Below the pieces are notes generated by a model. That model saw nothing but the letters and a program-made list of their open reading frames with translations. It had not been told where the DNA came from and made no database searches. DNA of 60,000 nt from Polytrichum commune (lineage: Eukaryota; Streptophyta; Polytrichopsida; Polytrichales; Polytrichaceae). This document shows positions 13,101 through 23,957 of the stretch, piece by piece. The DNA lies in NCBI GenBank assembly GCA_950295325.1, contig OX485805.1, positions 52,230,758 to 52,290,757 of the forward strand, in the 5' to 3' direction. Position 1 is the stretch's first letter. Each line of letters opens with the position of its first letter. The position numbers were made by a program, and so were the translations under genes.

Positions 13101-16100
13101 CACCTCTGATTGTACAGTATCGCGTACAGCTGCCAAAAGACTGTCTCGTGATGTGCTCGAGTAGACCTACATACAAGAGACGACAATTTAACAGCCATAA
13201 GAGGAATTTCTACATGTGTGTTAAAAAGAGTTACAGACATTTAAACATGCTTGTTATCTCTACGGTCAATTACAACTGATCATCTTACAGTATGCGTGTG
13301 AAATATATTCTGATGTTGTTTCCGACACCCTCAAATTTATGATTGTATCTGCAGCAACCAAGTACAAAGTCTCTAAACTGACCTGGTGAGTCACTGATAG
13401 TGATTAGGTAGCAGCAACTGATGAACTAGAATTGCCAGGAGCCAAACCACTAAATATAACAAATAGAAATGTAGAAAGAATCAGTGCCTACATGCATTGG
13501 GCAGCCATCATTGAACTCAATCGCAAACATTTGAGGCTCCTCTCCAAACCGAACTAGGGCTGCAACTGTAGATAAAGACCGGACAATCACCGCCTGGACC
13601 AAAAAGGTGTTAGTTATTTCAGAGCAACACACTGTCCTTTCTCTTCAGTTATGATGCACCCATCACAACACATTCAGTCCATTCCTTCAAGACATACTAA
13701 ATTCACCACCCTTTCTTTCCTGATCTCCCAATGTCTAAGAACTGTGGCAGGATTGAGCAGAAGGCTAAATGCCAAGCACATACTACATGGAAAGTCTTGA
13801 TGGACTATCTTCAACTTATAATCTGCAGTCACATCACCTGTAGGTTTGTTTCCTTGGCATCCTGTAGGACACGTGAGTCTACCAAGGTTCATACTCTTGT
13901 TTCTTAACTTAGGTTGTTATACAAATTATTTTCCCAATTTCTTCTGTGTAAAGAATACATTACCAAAAAAATCACAATGTATCTCTGCTAAACCTCGTAT
14001 CTGGATAACACTAAGGAGAGGAAACTGCACTAAATTCAGTTATCAAGGAACGTGGTTGTTTTATTTGCTTTCTTCCCACTAAGACTTTCCAAACTTTTAA
14101 AGTCAGAGGCCCTAAGCAGGTGGTGTATTGTGGCAATTCCATGATATGATAGCCAAAGGGGATGGAGTTGATCGTGTTAAGGGTGTTAACGGAATCAATG
14201 AGAAAATAAGATTCAGGTTTTGTAGCAAGATGCAGTTAGTGCTCTTTCTGAGATTGGATGTCTTTCTCCAACCAAGAACCCTTTCATGACATTAATAGTA
14301 CAGGAGTACCTAATTGAGGTCTACAAATCCAAATTCAGAAAGCATTTGCCAACAAAGTTGCAATGTACACTCAAAAAGAGACAGTGCTCAATGGCAAAAA
14401 GCACACAAATTTAGGCTTTAAAAGGCTTGACAGTAAAGGAGGCTGAACATCCAGGGAAGAGAAGTAGCCCAACTTCATCAAGGTACAATAAAAGGGAAGG
14501 CAGATCAAGGCCAGTGAGAAGCTGACCTCATAATTATTCTTCCGTCTCTCTACCAAGGAGCTCTTTGTTAGGACCAGCTGCCTTGGTATAGATTCCCCAG
14601 ACCCTGCCAGGCCTTTGATGCCACCAGCACTGAGGACATGAAGTGCCCCAGAATTGGAAGTGCCATGCGCAGGTGTACGTATGCGTGTCACAGACCACTC
14701 TCCAACAGGTGTTTCTTCAGCACCCACTGCAGTCTTTGCTGTTGGCCAGACATGGTCAGAAAATCTCGAAGCACTATTAAGTTTCAACTAGCAGAAATAT
14801 TCAAGAATGTAATAATTCAACTCAACCTCTGCCCATTACCTCAAAAACCTCAACCGATTTTCCTTCATCAATGTCTCATTGCCGTAAAAGAAAATGAATG
14901 ACCAACACAAAATTGTTTTCTGCATTCCAGAAGTGCAGATCATAGTAAAATTTCTGGGAGGCTCACCTCTTTGCTTTAAAAATTCAGGAGCACCCATGGA
15001 TTGTGTGGAATCAACATTGAGGGAGACACCAACAGATGACCTTGCCATTCTCGTCTGTCATACATTGTAGACATTGCTGAACAGTCAGCGCAAAGTTGAA
15101 GCAACATTCATGCTTGATTCCCAACACCCAAATGAATTAAAGTATATTTAATGTCCCAGTCTAGGCATATATGTCAAGTACCATATAAGAGATGACAGAA
15201 CCTCAACGTGAATGCACAACAAGTCACTATTGATGATTGCAAGTGATATGACTAGAGCTTACCAAGTTAGTCAGAATTGAAGAGTTTGAAGCCCCTGAAG
15301 CTGCAGTAAAGGCTTTACACTTCCGACCAAACATAGGGCACAAAACAAACCCTCCTCCTTCCTGACCCTTCCGGCCATAGGCATCAGAGAGTAGTATAAT
15401 GGCTGGAGTATCCATGTCACGAAAATCTAAACACCAATGCAGTGCTCCCTTTGGTGTTCGCACTTCGACACCAATGGCTGTGATTCTCAACACCTGAAAA
15501 CCAGATCTCCACATGAGAAGCGCCACAGGTCCACTGTAATGAACATAAAGAGAACCTAGATCTCCGTACGGATCTGCCCACAGGTATAATGTAACAAATA
15601 TTGGGTATGTAGGAATACCAAGTCAATGCATCACTCAAACTCTATGTGTTCTCCAAAGGTGACATTACAACTTATGACCTCTATGACAGTAACTTCAGAT
15701 GAAAGAACATGATATAAGTTAAGAACAGGCTAATCTGTGACCTATTTAGTCCATCACTAGTACTTAAAGATTCAATCAACATTCCCCTGGTCACAATTGT
15801 GACCAGCACATTGCAGAATTATGTGATTTTCATAAGCTACAGGAGAACAACAAAATCTAGAAAATCAAGAGGTGCAAGGAGGAAAGAAATCATACAAAGG
15901 GTGACCAGTCTGATGCCCGTCGTCGCAGATGGAGAACAGGGAAGTCTGCAGCCTCTGGCTGGGAATGGGCTACCCCCGAACTACTATGGGATCTCAACTT
16001 ATGCAGTTCTGTTAATATCGCAGCACGGTACCTGTTGCATATCTCTCCCACAATCAAAACTTGGATGTCTGGAATTGTAACTACAGGAAAGACTTGTAGA

Positions 16101-17263
16101 GGAACAGACAGCACCAGAATCGACATATGTGCATTGTAGACTACAACCTCTGGTTAGGGTATGTTCCTATTTGCACTCAATATATACAAGGAGGCGATTC
16201 TGGAATCATTATGAAAAGAGTAGAAAGAACTATATTTTTCTAAGGGTAGACATAAACCTCATCATCAATGTCTGCAAGGAAACCTTCTATTGCCATGGTA
16301 ACTAGAGAGAATATCTATATTTTTACCAGATATCACCTCCTTTGTGCATAAAACGGTAGGCTAACCAAATAAAAACATGAATTTATATCAGTGGCAAGTG
16401 CATGCACTGTACAATGGAATCAAATTCACACTTTCAAGAGTTTGTCAATTTTCCTGGAATCCGCTGAAAGGGATAAATTGCATCTCATGCAGCAACAGAA
16501 TTTCAATTGTGCTCAAGAGAAGCAATCAAAAAGGATTGCTGATCAAATCCAGGAGGGACAAACCCAAAGAGAATGGTGGGGACAGCAAATGGAGAGAAAT
16601 TACACGCATCTACTAGATATCACCCCCACTATCCATAAAAATGACAAAGTTGTCAAAACTGACCAAAGAGATTCATGTATTTCCAACAGTGGCATGCCTG
16701 CACTACATCAATGGAATCAAATTCACAATTTCAATAGTTTGTCGATTTGTCCCAAGTGTCCTGAAAAGGATTAATTGCATCTCATGCAGCAACACAAATT
16801 CAATAGCGATCTTGAAACAGATGGCTGATATAGTGCAGGAGGGGATAACAAAGGAATGATTGGGAAGTGTGTACCTCGAAGAAAATCGAATGGACTTGAA
16901 TTTCCCGCGGCCCTCTGTGCGCAGGTTGATGGTGAACTCCAGTGCGTGCTGCTGCAATGGATCCTCCCGCCCACCCGCAACAGGTGCTGCGGATTCATAA
17001 TCTGTGGCAACATCATATGCATTTGTAGTTTGCAGCGTGGCAGGGTCAAGGGTTATGATCTGAACCGGGGATAGACACAACAATCGCTTGTATTTTCCAC
17101 GCCATGAGTGCTTGGTGACAGTATAGCGGCATATATACTCGGGTTCCTCAGAGGGATGGGGCACTTGATGATGGTGTGCAGATGATGGCTCTTGGAATGA
17201 AGAAGAAGCGGGAGCTTCAAGAGCCGGTGACGGGCGGGAGGGAGGGAGGAGAGGCGTCTCCAT
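1161..17263 (-). CDS. GRV2: DnaJ homolog GRV2/KAM2 (plant RME-8, DNAJC13 orthologue), complete, 24 exons
   Basis: Endosomal J-domain protein; its family (RME-8 in animals, GRV2/KAM2 in Arabidopsis) acts with Hsc70 in endosome organisation and vacuolar sorting. Exons: 17263-16875, 16031-15896, 15493-15263, 15054-14967, 14738-14527, 13593-13492, 13166-13104, 12930-10690, 10511-10149, 9596-9456, 9336-8944, 8700-8215, 8008-7785, 7190-7030, 6861-6678, 6242-5963, 5629-5111, 4917-4572, 3964-3621, 3454-2975, 2760-2636, 2353-2230, 1981-1913, 1361-1161. All junctions are GT..AG and the frame closes at 2,633 residues, close to the ~2,550 of Arabidopsis. A PH-like N-terminal region (KHSWRGKYKRLLCL) precedes a GYF-like segment around residues 1195-1265. 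The J domain, at about 1571-1615, carries the catalytic HPD in RYHPDKNPQG. Armadillo-like repeats follow. The C-terminal segment with WSAYKDQKHDLFLPSN is diagnostic of plant GRV2. I chose the ATG at 17263; the frame is open upstream to a TTG at 17392 but has no earlier ATG. Exon 8 alone holds 747 codons. Confidence 0.95.
8215..8700 (-). other. GRV2: GRV2 exon 12 encoding the J domain
   Basis: This 162-codon exon starts VFKHLGDFPQKLPQ and ends in KAYERLQ. Its last ~45 codons form a J domain with helix II basic residues (LKRQYRRLAMRY) followed by HPDK, the Hsp70-stimulating motif. An acidic, Glu/Asp-rich linker precedes it. A J domain in the middle of a >2,500-residue protein is the signature of RME-8/DNAJC13, and it separates this gene from ordinary DnaJ cochaperones. 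Confidence 0.93.
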
Positions 17264-17500
17264 TCCGGCAATGAGAGCACGGATGGGCCTTGGGTGTTCA
17301 TCCGCGCGCTGCAACAACCACCAGCTCCAGATTTCTTTGTGTGCCGCACCGCGGCCACTCGACTGATTTGCCCCCAGCGCTTCCGGATTCAATTTGAGTC
17401 CTGATTACCCCAATCCTACACCTCACCCTTCCGCTTCCTCCTCTTCCTGATGATTCTATCAACTTGAGCTGAGCAGAAATGCTGATATCTGTAGTAGGAT

Positions 17501-17788
17501 AAATTGAGACTCTCATCCCGCTCCCTCGTCAACACTAATCAGAATGCCCCTCTCCCTCTACAAACCACACCCATCCATGATCAGAAAATTGTACATAATT
17601 CGGACCACCTCGTCACCACTAAACCTAATCTCAAGAACCAAGAGTAACACATAACTTTCACAGCTGATTTTACATAAGAACGTGACATCTAAGGCACCAT
17701 AGCAACCAGAAGTAAAGACATCATAGGCGGATAGTATTGAATTTCCGTTTTTACTTCACTTACTACAACCAACGATGCCCCCCTTAAC
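17501..17788. repeat. tandem direct duplication, copy 1
   Basis: Copy 1 of a block repeated 310 bp downstream. Shared landmarks occur in the same order: CTAATCAGAATGCCCCTCTC, the ATGATCAGAAAA/ACGATCAGAAAA word, CACCACTAAACCTAATCTCA, GGCACCATAGCAACCAGAAG, then GATGCCCCC. The copies differ by scattered substitutions and small indels, so the duplication is not very recent. It sits within about 850 bp of the GRV2 start codon. Confidence 0.85.
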
Positions 17789-17811
17789 TTGTTAGCAACT
17801 GTCTACCTCCA

Positions 17812-18112
17812 AATTGGGACTCTCGTCCCGCTCTCACATCGATACTAATCAGAATGCCCCTCTCCCTCTATACCAACAACCATCGACGATCAGAAAAAAG
17901 TTTACATAATTCGATCATCCTCCACGTCACCACTAAACCTAATCTCAAGAACAAAGATTGACACAGAACCACTTACAGATGATTTCACAAAAGGACGTGA
18001 CATCGAAGGCACCATAGCAACCAGAAGTAAGACATCACAGCCAGACAGCATTGAATTCCCGGATTTTACTTCACTCCTACAAGAGTAGAATTACAACTAT
18101 GGATGCCCCCTT
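17812..18112. repeat. tandem direct duplication, copy 2
   Basis: Second copy of the block at 17501-17788, same orientation, offset 310 bp. It matches over nearly the whole unit, including the start (GACTCTCGTCCCGCTCT against GACTCTCATCCCGCTCC) and the end (GATGCCCCCTTA). No ORF crosses both copies. Function is unknown. Confidence 0.85.
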
Positions 18113-18800
18113 ACCTTCTAAAAAAATGTCTTGACTTCAAAGTCCAGAATTTAGTTCCAAGCACCAGAGCAATCACCCTAATCATCACGAGACATATGTA
18201 TACAATCAATCAATATCCCCTTGCATTGGGAACGGAAAATCAAATCCACAACACTAACCTTCCAAGTCCGACCTCGTTGCAGCGCGGAAGCACCGACCGA
18301 CCAAACAGGACCGCCTCCCCCACGCATGGAAAGAACTTAAAAATCCAAACTCTCCAAGATTCCGTCAATTCACGCCTCCAATTGGTGATGTCTCTCCACC
18401 TCCGATGATCTGCCACCTCCAAAATCCGCAACCATCCAGTCCCGATCCGATCCACAACCCGATACAACTTAACCTTACACAAACTAAGCCCTTACACCAT
18501 GTCAAATTCGCATAACCTAACCATTTCTCGCAGGAGAAAAACGGCTGGATGTGCGAGAGTATAAATTTTCGTGATAAGCCCAATGGTGTGACTTGTTAAA
18601 GGGCGAGGAATAGACAGGAAAGTGGGCGGGGGGAGGTAGGAAGGTAGGAGCTATGGCGAAGAACAAGTGAGCGGAAGGCAAAGCGGGACGCCAGGTGACG
18701 CGCTCATCTTTTAGGATTACCTTCTTTTCTTTCTGGGTGGCCCGGGTCCGGTCGGGCCGGGTTTTGTGAACCGCGCGGATTCTGCTCGCGTTTGAGTGCA

Positions 18801-19199
18801 CCCGCGATTACCAAACCATGCGAATTCTCTTGAGCTTTTTTCAAATTCGACTCAAGGTTTGTGAGCACAATACCTAGTACCAATTATTCATATATTCATA
18901 ACTACTAATCATAGATGGACGCCTATTTTTGCACAATGGGTGGATGTGGACACAACTCAATGAGCTTCTTGCACTTTATGGTGATCAAGTTTATAGAAGA
19001 TGGACTTAATCGGCTTGCATGAAGGCAAAGGCATTCTACTAAGCAAGAACCAAGACACAATGCACTTTATTTGTACCTAGTACCAACGATGGTTCAGCCC
19101 GAATTACTTCGTTTTTGGAATTGCGGATACTTTAGAATATGTTTTTGGAGGATTTCATTAGAGAGTTTGGAGTTTAGAGCCATTGCCATCACTAGCTTT
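18801..19199. other. unassigned spacer, possibly decayed LINE
   Basis: I see no gene. The right part runs into the LINE remnant that begins around 19200 and may be its more degraded upstream portion. The left part near 18890 is AT-rich without recognisable features. Confidence 0.3.
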
Positions 19200-19935
19200 G
19201 TTAAATCCTACTTGGGCCAAACCTAACCCGCCCACATATTATGGAGGGACCATCCAAGGTGACACACTTAGTCCCTACCTTTTCCTAATATTTCTAGAGC
19301 CCTTTCTAAGATGATTTGAATACACCAACTATGGTTCCCACTATAACACTTTCACCATACAAAATAGCTTCGTGGCCTACACATATGACCTTCTAAACCT
19401 CTCACAACACCCCCCCCCCCAACACACACATACACCTCCAATTTCAAATCCTCAAACTAAAAATATTCAATGCCTCGGCAGGTCTGGAACTCAACATCCC
19501 AAGTGTGCCCTCACTAAAGCCCCTACAACTCCAAACTCAAACTTGACACATTCAAAACAAAACCCCAACACTGCAACCTCACCTACAACAAACAAGCATT
19601 CCCCATCCTCTCCCAAAATGGAGCATACACGTATTTAGGAACCCAACTAGTTCCTTCCCTAAAAGGGTCCGTGCAACAAGCAACTACTCTCCAAAAAAAT
19701 TAAGACAAAATTCAACCTCTTCACTCACTCCCCAACCACCATACACCAAAAACTACACACTACCAACACCATCCTCCGTGCATGCGCATAATATACCTTA
19801 TGCACAAAACCTTCTCTATTTATGGCATAAAAATACTTGATCAAGCAATAATATAGATGATCGAGAAAATATGTAAACCCCCCACAACAATGTCTAACAC
19901 CATTGACATCCTAAATGAGTATGAACAACTATTAC
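19200..19935 (+). pseudogene. decayed LINE reverse transcriptase fragment, plus strand
   Basis: Plus-strand translation across frames recovers the reverse-transcriptase B motif GTIQGDTLSPYLFLIFLEPF at about 19250-19310. The decayed C motif region (FVAYTYDLL) follows near 19370, then CALTKAPTT, the phrase AYTYLGTQLVPSLKGSVQQ near 19625-19680, and KICKPPTTMSNTIDIL near 19870-19915. Each aligns with the same segment of ORF2 of the 13.1-kb LINE. Stops and frameshifts interrupt it, so it is dead. The endonuclease, RNase H and C-terminal parts are not visible. It is an older, inverted relative of the big element. Confidence 0.8.
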
Positions 19936-20329
19936 ACCCTTCTCAAACAACAACTCACCACCATTAGCAATATCATAACCTCTACATGGACCCAAATTTT
20001 CACTCCCAAAACATATACAATACAATATAGCAAATGCACAAAAAATAACCAACAAACCTTGGCCAACGCTCAAAAACTATTTTGCTACACACACCATAAA
20101 CGCAACACCCACTGCACCATGCCTTGCCCACACAAACATTACAATATCACCCTTAGATCCCCAAATGCTGACTTGCCCCCCTCCAACCACCACAAACCCC
20201 CAATTAACCCTACAACAACCATTCACCATCAAACACACCCCACACCCCGACCCCTGCCCCCGCACCCAACATCATAAGCCTTTATCAGAGGAAGTCATCC
20301 GTAAAGTCTAAATAAATGTAAATTAAATT
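19936..20329 (+). other. unassigned AC-rich stretch after the LINE remnant
   Basis: The strand is strongly A+C rich, like the sense strand of the large LINE. It therefore probably continues the decayed LINE sequence, but I could not align any motif. No independent gene is supported. Confidence 0.35.
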
Positions 20330-20470
20330 GCAATGGAAACCACCAAATCCAAACACATGTGCCTTCTACCAATGGCATGGGTACCCCAACTTGGATGACT
20401 CATGGGAACCGGAGGATGATGTTTTTGGCAACCACAAAGACTGTGACCCCACCCACAACAAAGTCCCCCC
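20330..20470 (+). pseudogene. chromodomain-like remnant
   Basis: One plus-strand frame reads FYQWHGYPNLDDSWEPEDDV at about 20368-20427. This matches the core of a chromodomain (aromatic, W-x-G-[YW]-P, then a WEP(E) box). Stops lie just upstream and downstream. In plants such a peptide close to a polypurine-like tract usually marks the integrase end of a chromovirus (Ty3/gypsy). A candidate tract lies at 34141-34149, which would be contiguous if the 13-kb LINE were removed. No reverse transcriptase or integrase core is visible, so the assignment is tentative. Confidence 0.45.
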
Positions 20471-21011
20471 CCCCCCCACACAATATTGTAAATGAACCAC
20501 CCATACTCACCTCTACAAAATATACCATGAACACTTCCACCAACCACAAACATGAGATCTATGGTGGAAAGATACTACAACTTCCCAACATCCACATTAC
20601 AACCACATGATGAAACCCCGACTCCGATATCCTCACCACCCCTACCATCCATATCGCCTCCCCATTTGCATGCCTCCAAAAGCACCACCATGTACATATT
20701 CTTCACTTTGTATATCCAATGGCTCTAGAACCAATACCAACAATTTATTGGGCCGGATTCCCAATATATCTCATGAAGGCCAAACCCAAAACCACCACTA
20801 TCCTATGATGCACCAAATGCCTTCCCCAACTGCTACATTCATATTTGCATATTGATTCAAGTATTGCCTAGAAGTTGCCCTCTACCACAACAAACTTCCC
20901 GTCATGCAAAACCCCCAACCCATCCCTATGCCTATCACACTCGTTGGTTGTGGAGCAATTCTTCATTACCCATGCCCTTTGGATTGGCATTGGTCCTAGC
21001 TGCTTGGCGGA
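20471..21011. other. unassigned spacer before the LINE
   Basis: C/A-rich sequence with short ORFs only. It may be the tail of a chromovirus whose other side continues at 34136, but I see no motif that proves it. Confidence 0.3.
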
Positions 21012-21024
21012 ACTCCATAGTCAG
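21012..21024. repeat. LINE target-site duplication, 3'-side copy
   Basis: The 13-mer ACTCCATAGTCAG occurs here and again at 34123-34135, exactly at the outer limits of the minus-strand LINE. The match is perfect. Length and position fit target-primed reverse transcription. Confidence 0.9.
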
Positions 21025-21039
21025 AAAAGAAAAGAAAAA
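21025..21039 (-). repeat. LINE 3' terminal simple repeat
   Basis: On the sense strand the element ends in TTTTTTCTTTTCTTTT, a TTTTC-type repeat abutting the target-site duplication. There is no poly(A). Simple-repeat tails are known for several LINE clades. Confidence 0.6.
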
Positions 21040-21149
21040 ATAACGCCAGTATTATATACCGGCATGAATGCGAGCCCGTTAACCCTGTATTGATCACGGT
21101 GTCCCGTGATGTAATATAGGGCGTTATGCCTCCTTTGGGAGGTGGGCTC
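21040..21149 (-). promoter_or_regulatory. structured 3' UTR of the LINE (candidate RT recognition element)
   Basis: Between the ORF2 stop and the 3' end, nested inverted repeats can be read directly. ATCACGG (21093-21099) pairs with CCGTGAT (21104-21110) across a 4-nt loop. CCTCC (21129-21133) pairs with GGAGG (21138-21142) across TTTG. GAGCCC (21072-21077) pairs with GGGCTC (21144-21149), enclosing both hairpins. Alternatively ATAACGCC (21040-21047) pairs with GGCGTTAT (21120-21127). Some stems are mutually exclusive. LINEs with stringent 3'-end recognition use such stem-loops, so I infer that role. Confidence 0.6.
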
Positions 21150-21539
21150 TTGTTTCCATATTATATTAGTTAGTTTTAGTTAGGGTGGGGGGACCGGGGT
21201 TTGTTTGTTATCAAGTTTTCTTTTGTTTAGAACTAGGTATGTGAGGTATTTAATGGCGTTTTCGTGTATTTTCTTCATGAGGGATTTAATGTTGTGCTTT
21301 GGGATTTTAAGTTTGGTTAATTTTTCTATGGAATGTTCGTGTATAGCTCCTCTTACTCCGGCTGTGATGGTAATTAGGGGGTTGACTTTCCAGCCGATGT
21401 TTTGTATGTTGTTGATTAGTGGATCGTATTTGGTGTGTTTGTGGATGAGGGCTTCGTCCGGGAATTTGTCATGGCAGTATGTGAACTCAATAAATTGGAT
21501 TGTGTGGTTGAGAGAGGGTAGGATGGGGGTGGGTGATTG

Positions 21540-21860
21540 GTTTTGGGCTCCTATAATGCATAGTATGTCGGGTTTTAGCTGGGCTAGACATTGGCATTTC
21601 GTTTGTGGGCATGTGCATGCTAAGAGCCAGTCTGGTACTGTGTGATCTTGTGGTTGATTGTTATGGTTACCCGCATTGACCAATGTAAAAAACCTTGTGT
21701 TGTTGTTGGCTTGTAGTGTTTGGGTGATCAGGTGGACTGCCTTGTTGTGTCTTGCAATTCTTAGTCCTTTTAAGTACGGGTGTTCGCATGTGGATAGTAG
21801 GTGGGGCCATGTGTCTCTGTCATTTTTTTGGCATAATGTGCAGTTAGGGTTCTGGAATTG
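21540..21860 (-). other. ORF2 Cys/His knuckle and first half of REL-like domain
   Basis: The segment contains CTLCQKNDRDTWPH..C, then a Cys cluster (ACTCPQTKCQCLAQLKPD), then DILCIIGA. The older fragment at 47.5 kb preserves the KCLARL, LDILCIIGA and IFEFTY elements at matching positions. Conservation between diverged copies argues that this is a functional domain, not random C-terminal extension. Confidence 0.6.
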
Positions 21861-23617
21861 GAGGGGCCAGAATATATGTTTTCTATGGTTGCCCATATAT
21901 TGTGCATATCTAAATTTTAGAGTTTGGGTAATTTGTGTGTCGGGGACCTGTTTGCTTTTCCAAAAGTGGTTGGAAAGTTTTTGGTTGATTTGTTTATTTG
22001 ATATCCATTTGTCGACGTAAGGGTATTTTTGGATGGCTAATGCGCATTCTCGGTTTTCGTGCTCTTTAGTTATAAATGTGCGAAGGTTTCGGATTGCTCC
22101 GTCGTGTGTGCCAGTTGGGCAACTTGCTAACCAATATGGGGTTGTGCGGGCTATGTGTATCCGTGGTGTGGTGTCGGGTTTGTCATTAAGTGTTCCCATA
22201 TTTGCTAGTGTATCTGCCATTTCATTGCCATTAATGCCTGTGTGCGCTCGTACCTTATGTATGTGGACCATGTGTGGGGTCCAATATATTTGGTTGACAA
22301 TGGTTGCGATAAGAAGTTTGTCCGGGTGGTGGTGTTGGGATGTTGGGTGTTGTATATGGTTGTTAATTAAGTATATGCTATTGAGGCTGTCTGTAAATAT
22401 ATGGGTGTCTCTTTGGGTGATTTGTATGGTTTTGATGGCTATGAGAATAGCATTTAGTTCGGCTCTTAAGATGTTTTGGTATCCGGGTAATCTTTCGGAT
22501 ATTTGGGTGTTGTTGTTGGGGCTATATACTCCCGAGCCTGCGGTGTTGCCCACTATTTGTCCCTCGGAGTTTTTGGATGGTGGGATGAATGATCCATCTG
22601 TGTATATGCATGCTTGTGGGTCGTATTTAAGGGGGTGGATGTGGTGATATGTGAGGGGTAGGGGTGTGGTGGTGGTGTTGGGGGAGGGGGGGATTATTAC
22701 GTGGGGGGTGTTTTGCCATTTGTTGGAGAATTTAACGTTGTAGTGTGCATGGGTGGGTTGTATGTGGTGTGTTTCTATATGTGTGTTGGTTAGTCTTTTT
22801 AGTATGTTTTGTAGTTCTTGTACGGACCTTGGGTTTGGTGTTATTGTTATTTGGTTATGTATGCAGATGATGGACGTAAGTGATGGTTCAATGTATTGGT
22901 AATATTTGGGCCATTCTGGTGTGGGGTTATATTGGATGCTATGTGGTGGGATGGTTACTATTGTGTGTATGTCTGGGTGGTTGTTGAGTGGTATTTTTTG
23001 TGGTGTCCAATCGGTGTGGTTGATTATTAGTATGGTAATGGTATTTGTGTCTTCTTTGGCTGCCATTCTAGCCCAGTGTATGGCTTCGACGGTTGTGTTA
23101 TGGTCAGTGGGGAATGCTAGGCCTATGCCATTCCATTTAGAGGAGTGGGCATGTCCTAGTGAGCCAAATATTATGTCTCGGGTGTGTGGTGAGTTGTATT
23201 GTGTTAGTTGTGTAGGACATGTGAGTGGGGATGAGTAGTAGGAGTGTGTGATGTTAAATGTTTCTATGAGGAGTTTAGTTATATCCGGGTGTAGTGTATG
23301 GTGTTGGTTTTGGGGTTGGATGGTTTTTGGCTTTTTCTTAGGTAGTATGGATATGTATCTTTGCATGAGCCATATTATCTCAGTCTCAAAGTCTTGTGGG
23401 GGTGGTTGTAGGAAGTTGGTTATGTGTGGTTGGTTGTTATGGTTAAATTGGTTCCATAGCCAATGTAATCGTTCCGTGGTGATTGTGGCTATGTATTTCC
23501 CATTTTGGTCATATATGTTGGATTCAAGGTTGTGTATTTGTATGGTGGGTTTATTACTAAGGATGTCTTTGTCCAGGTTGCATTCTTGTATGTTGGTGTG
23601 TAGGTTGGTGATATTGA

Positions 23618-23635
23618 GGGGGGGGGGGGGGGGGG
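23618..23635 (-). repeat. 18-G homopolymer at an ORF2 frameshift
   Basis: A run of 18 G on the plus strand (C on the sense strand) inside ORF2. Sense reading must shift frame here to continue from HKQNNRTTSHPKIRHP into NLHTNIQECNLDKD. Long G-runs slip in replication and are often miscalled in sequencing. Confidence 0.8.
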
Positions 23636-23937
23636 CGTATGTATTTTTTGTCTTTTGTTTGTGTGTGAGTGGTGTGGGTGGCGTATTTTTGGATGGCTAG
23701 TTGTTCTGTTGTTTTGTTTATGGAATTGTGTAATGCGTAGGAGGTTATGGTCTAGTAGGATGTTATCGGGGTGTAGGAGGTCCGTCTCCTTTCGCCATTG
23801 TAGTGTGGGTCCTTGTGGATTTAGCCATTGACATAGGTATTGTTTTGTGATGGCTTGTGCTCCCCATTTGTCTTTTCTTGTGGAGGTTTTGTCTTTGATT
23901 ATGGCGTGGATTGCCCGTCCGAGGGTGGGTTGGGGGA

Positions 23938-23957
23938 GGGGGGGGGATATGGGGGGG
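23938..23957 (-). repeat. paired G-runs at the first ORF2 frameshift
   Basis: Nine G (23938-23946), then ATAT, then seven G (23951-23957). Upstream of here ORF2 reads in one frame; downstream the sensible reading (KWGAQAITKQYLCQWLNP) is in another, until the 18-G run restores the first frame. Confidence 0.65.

Larger units (their letters stand above)
17264..18800 (-). promoter_or_regulatory. GRV2 upstream region (5' UTR and probable promoter)
   Basis: The stretch lies immediately upstream of the GRV2 ATG. It carries no supported coding exon. It includes a CT-rich stretch and a duplicated ~300-bp block (separate entries), and a GC-rich patch near 18600-18790 that could be the core promoter or the transcription start zone. 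I cannot identify a TATA box or start site with confidence. Assigning it to GRV2 is by position only. Confidence 0.4.

Noticed and set aside
17264-17392. N-terminal extension of GRV2 by 43 codons
   Set aside because: The frame is open but starts at a TTG with no ATG; the plant family's conserved part begins downstream, so I start at 17263.
22033-22647. Plus-strand 204-codon ORF and similar plus-strand ORFs across 21.2-33.9 kb
   Set aside because: They are antisense shadows of LINE ORFs in G+T-rich sequence and contain no recognisable domain.
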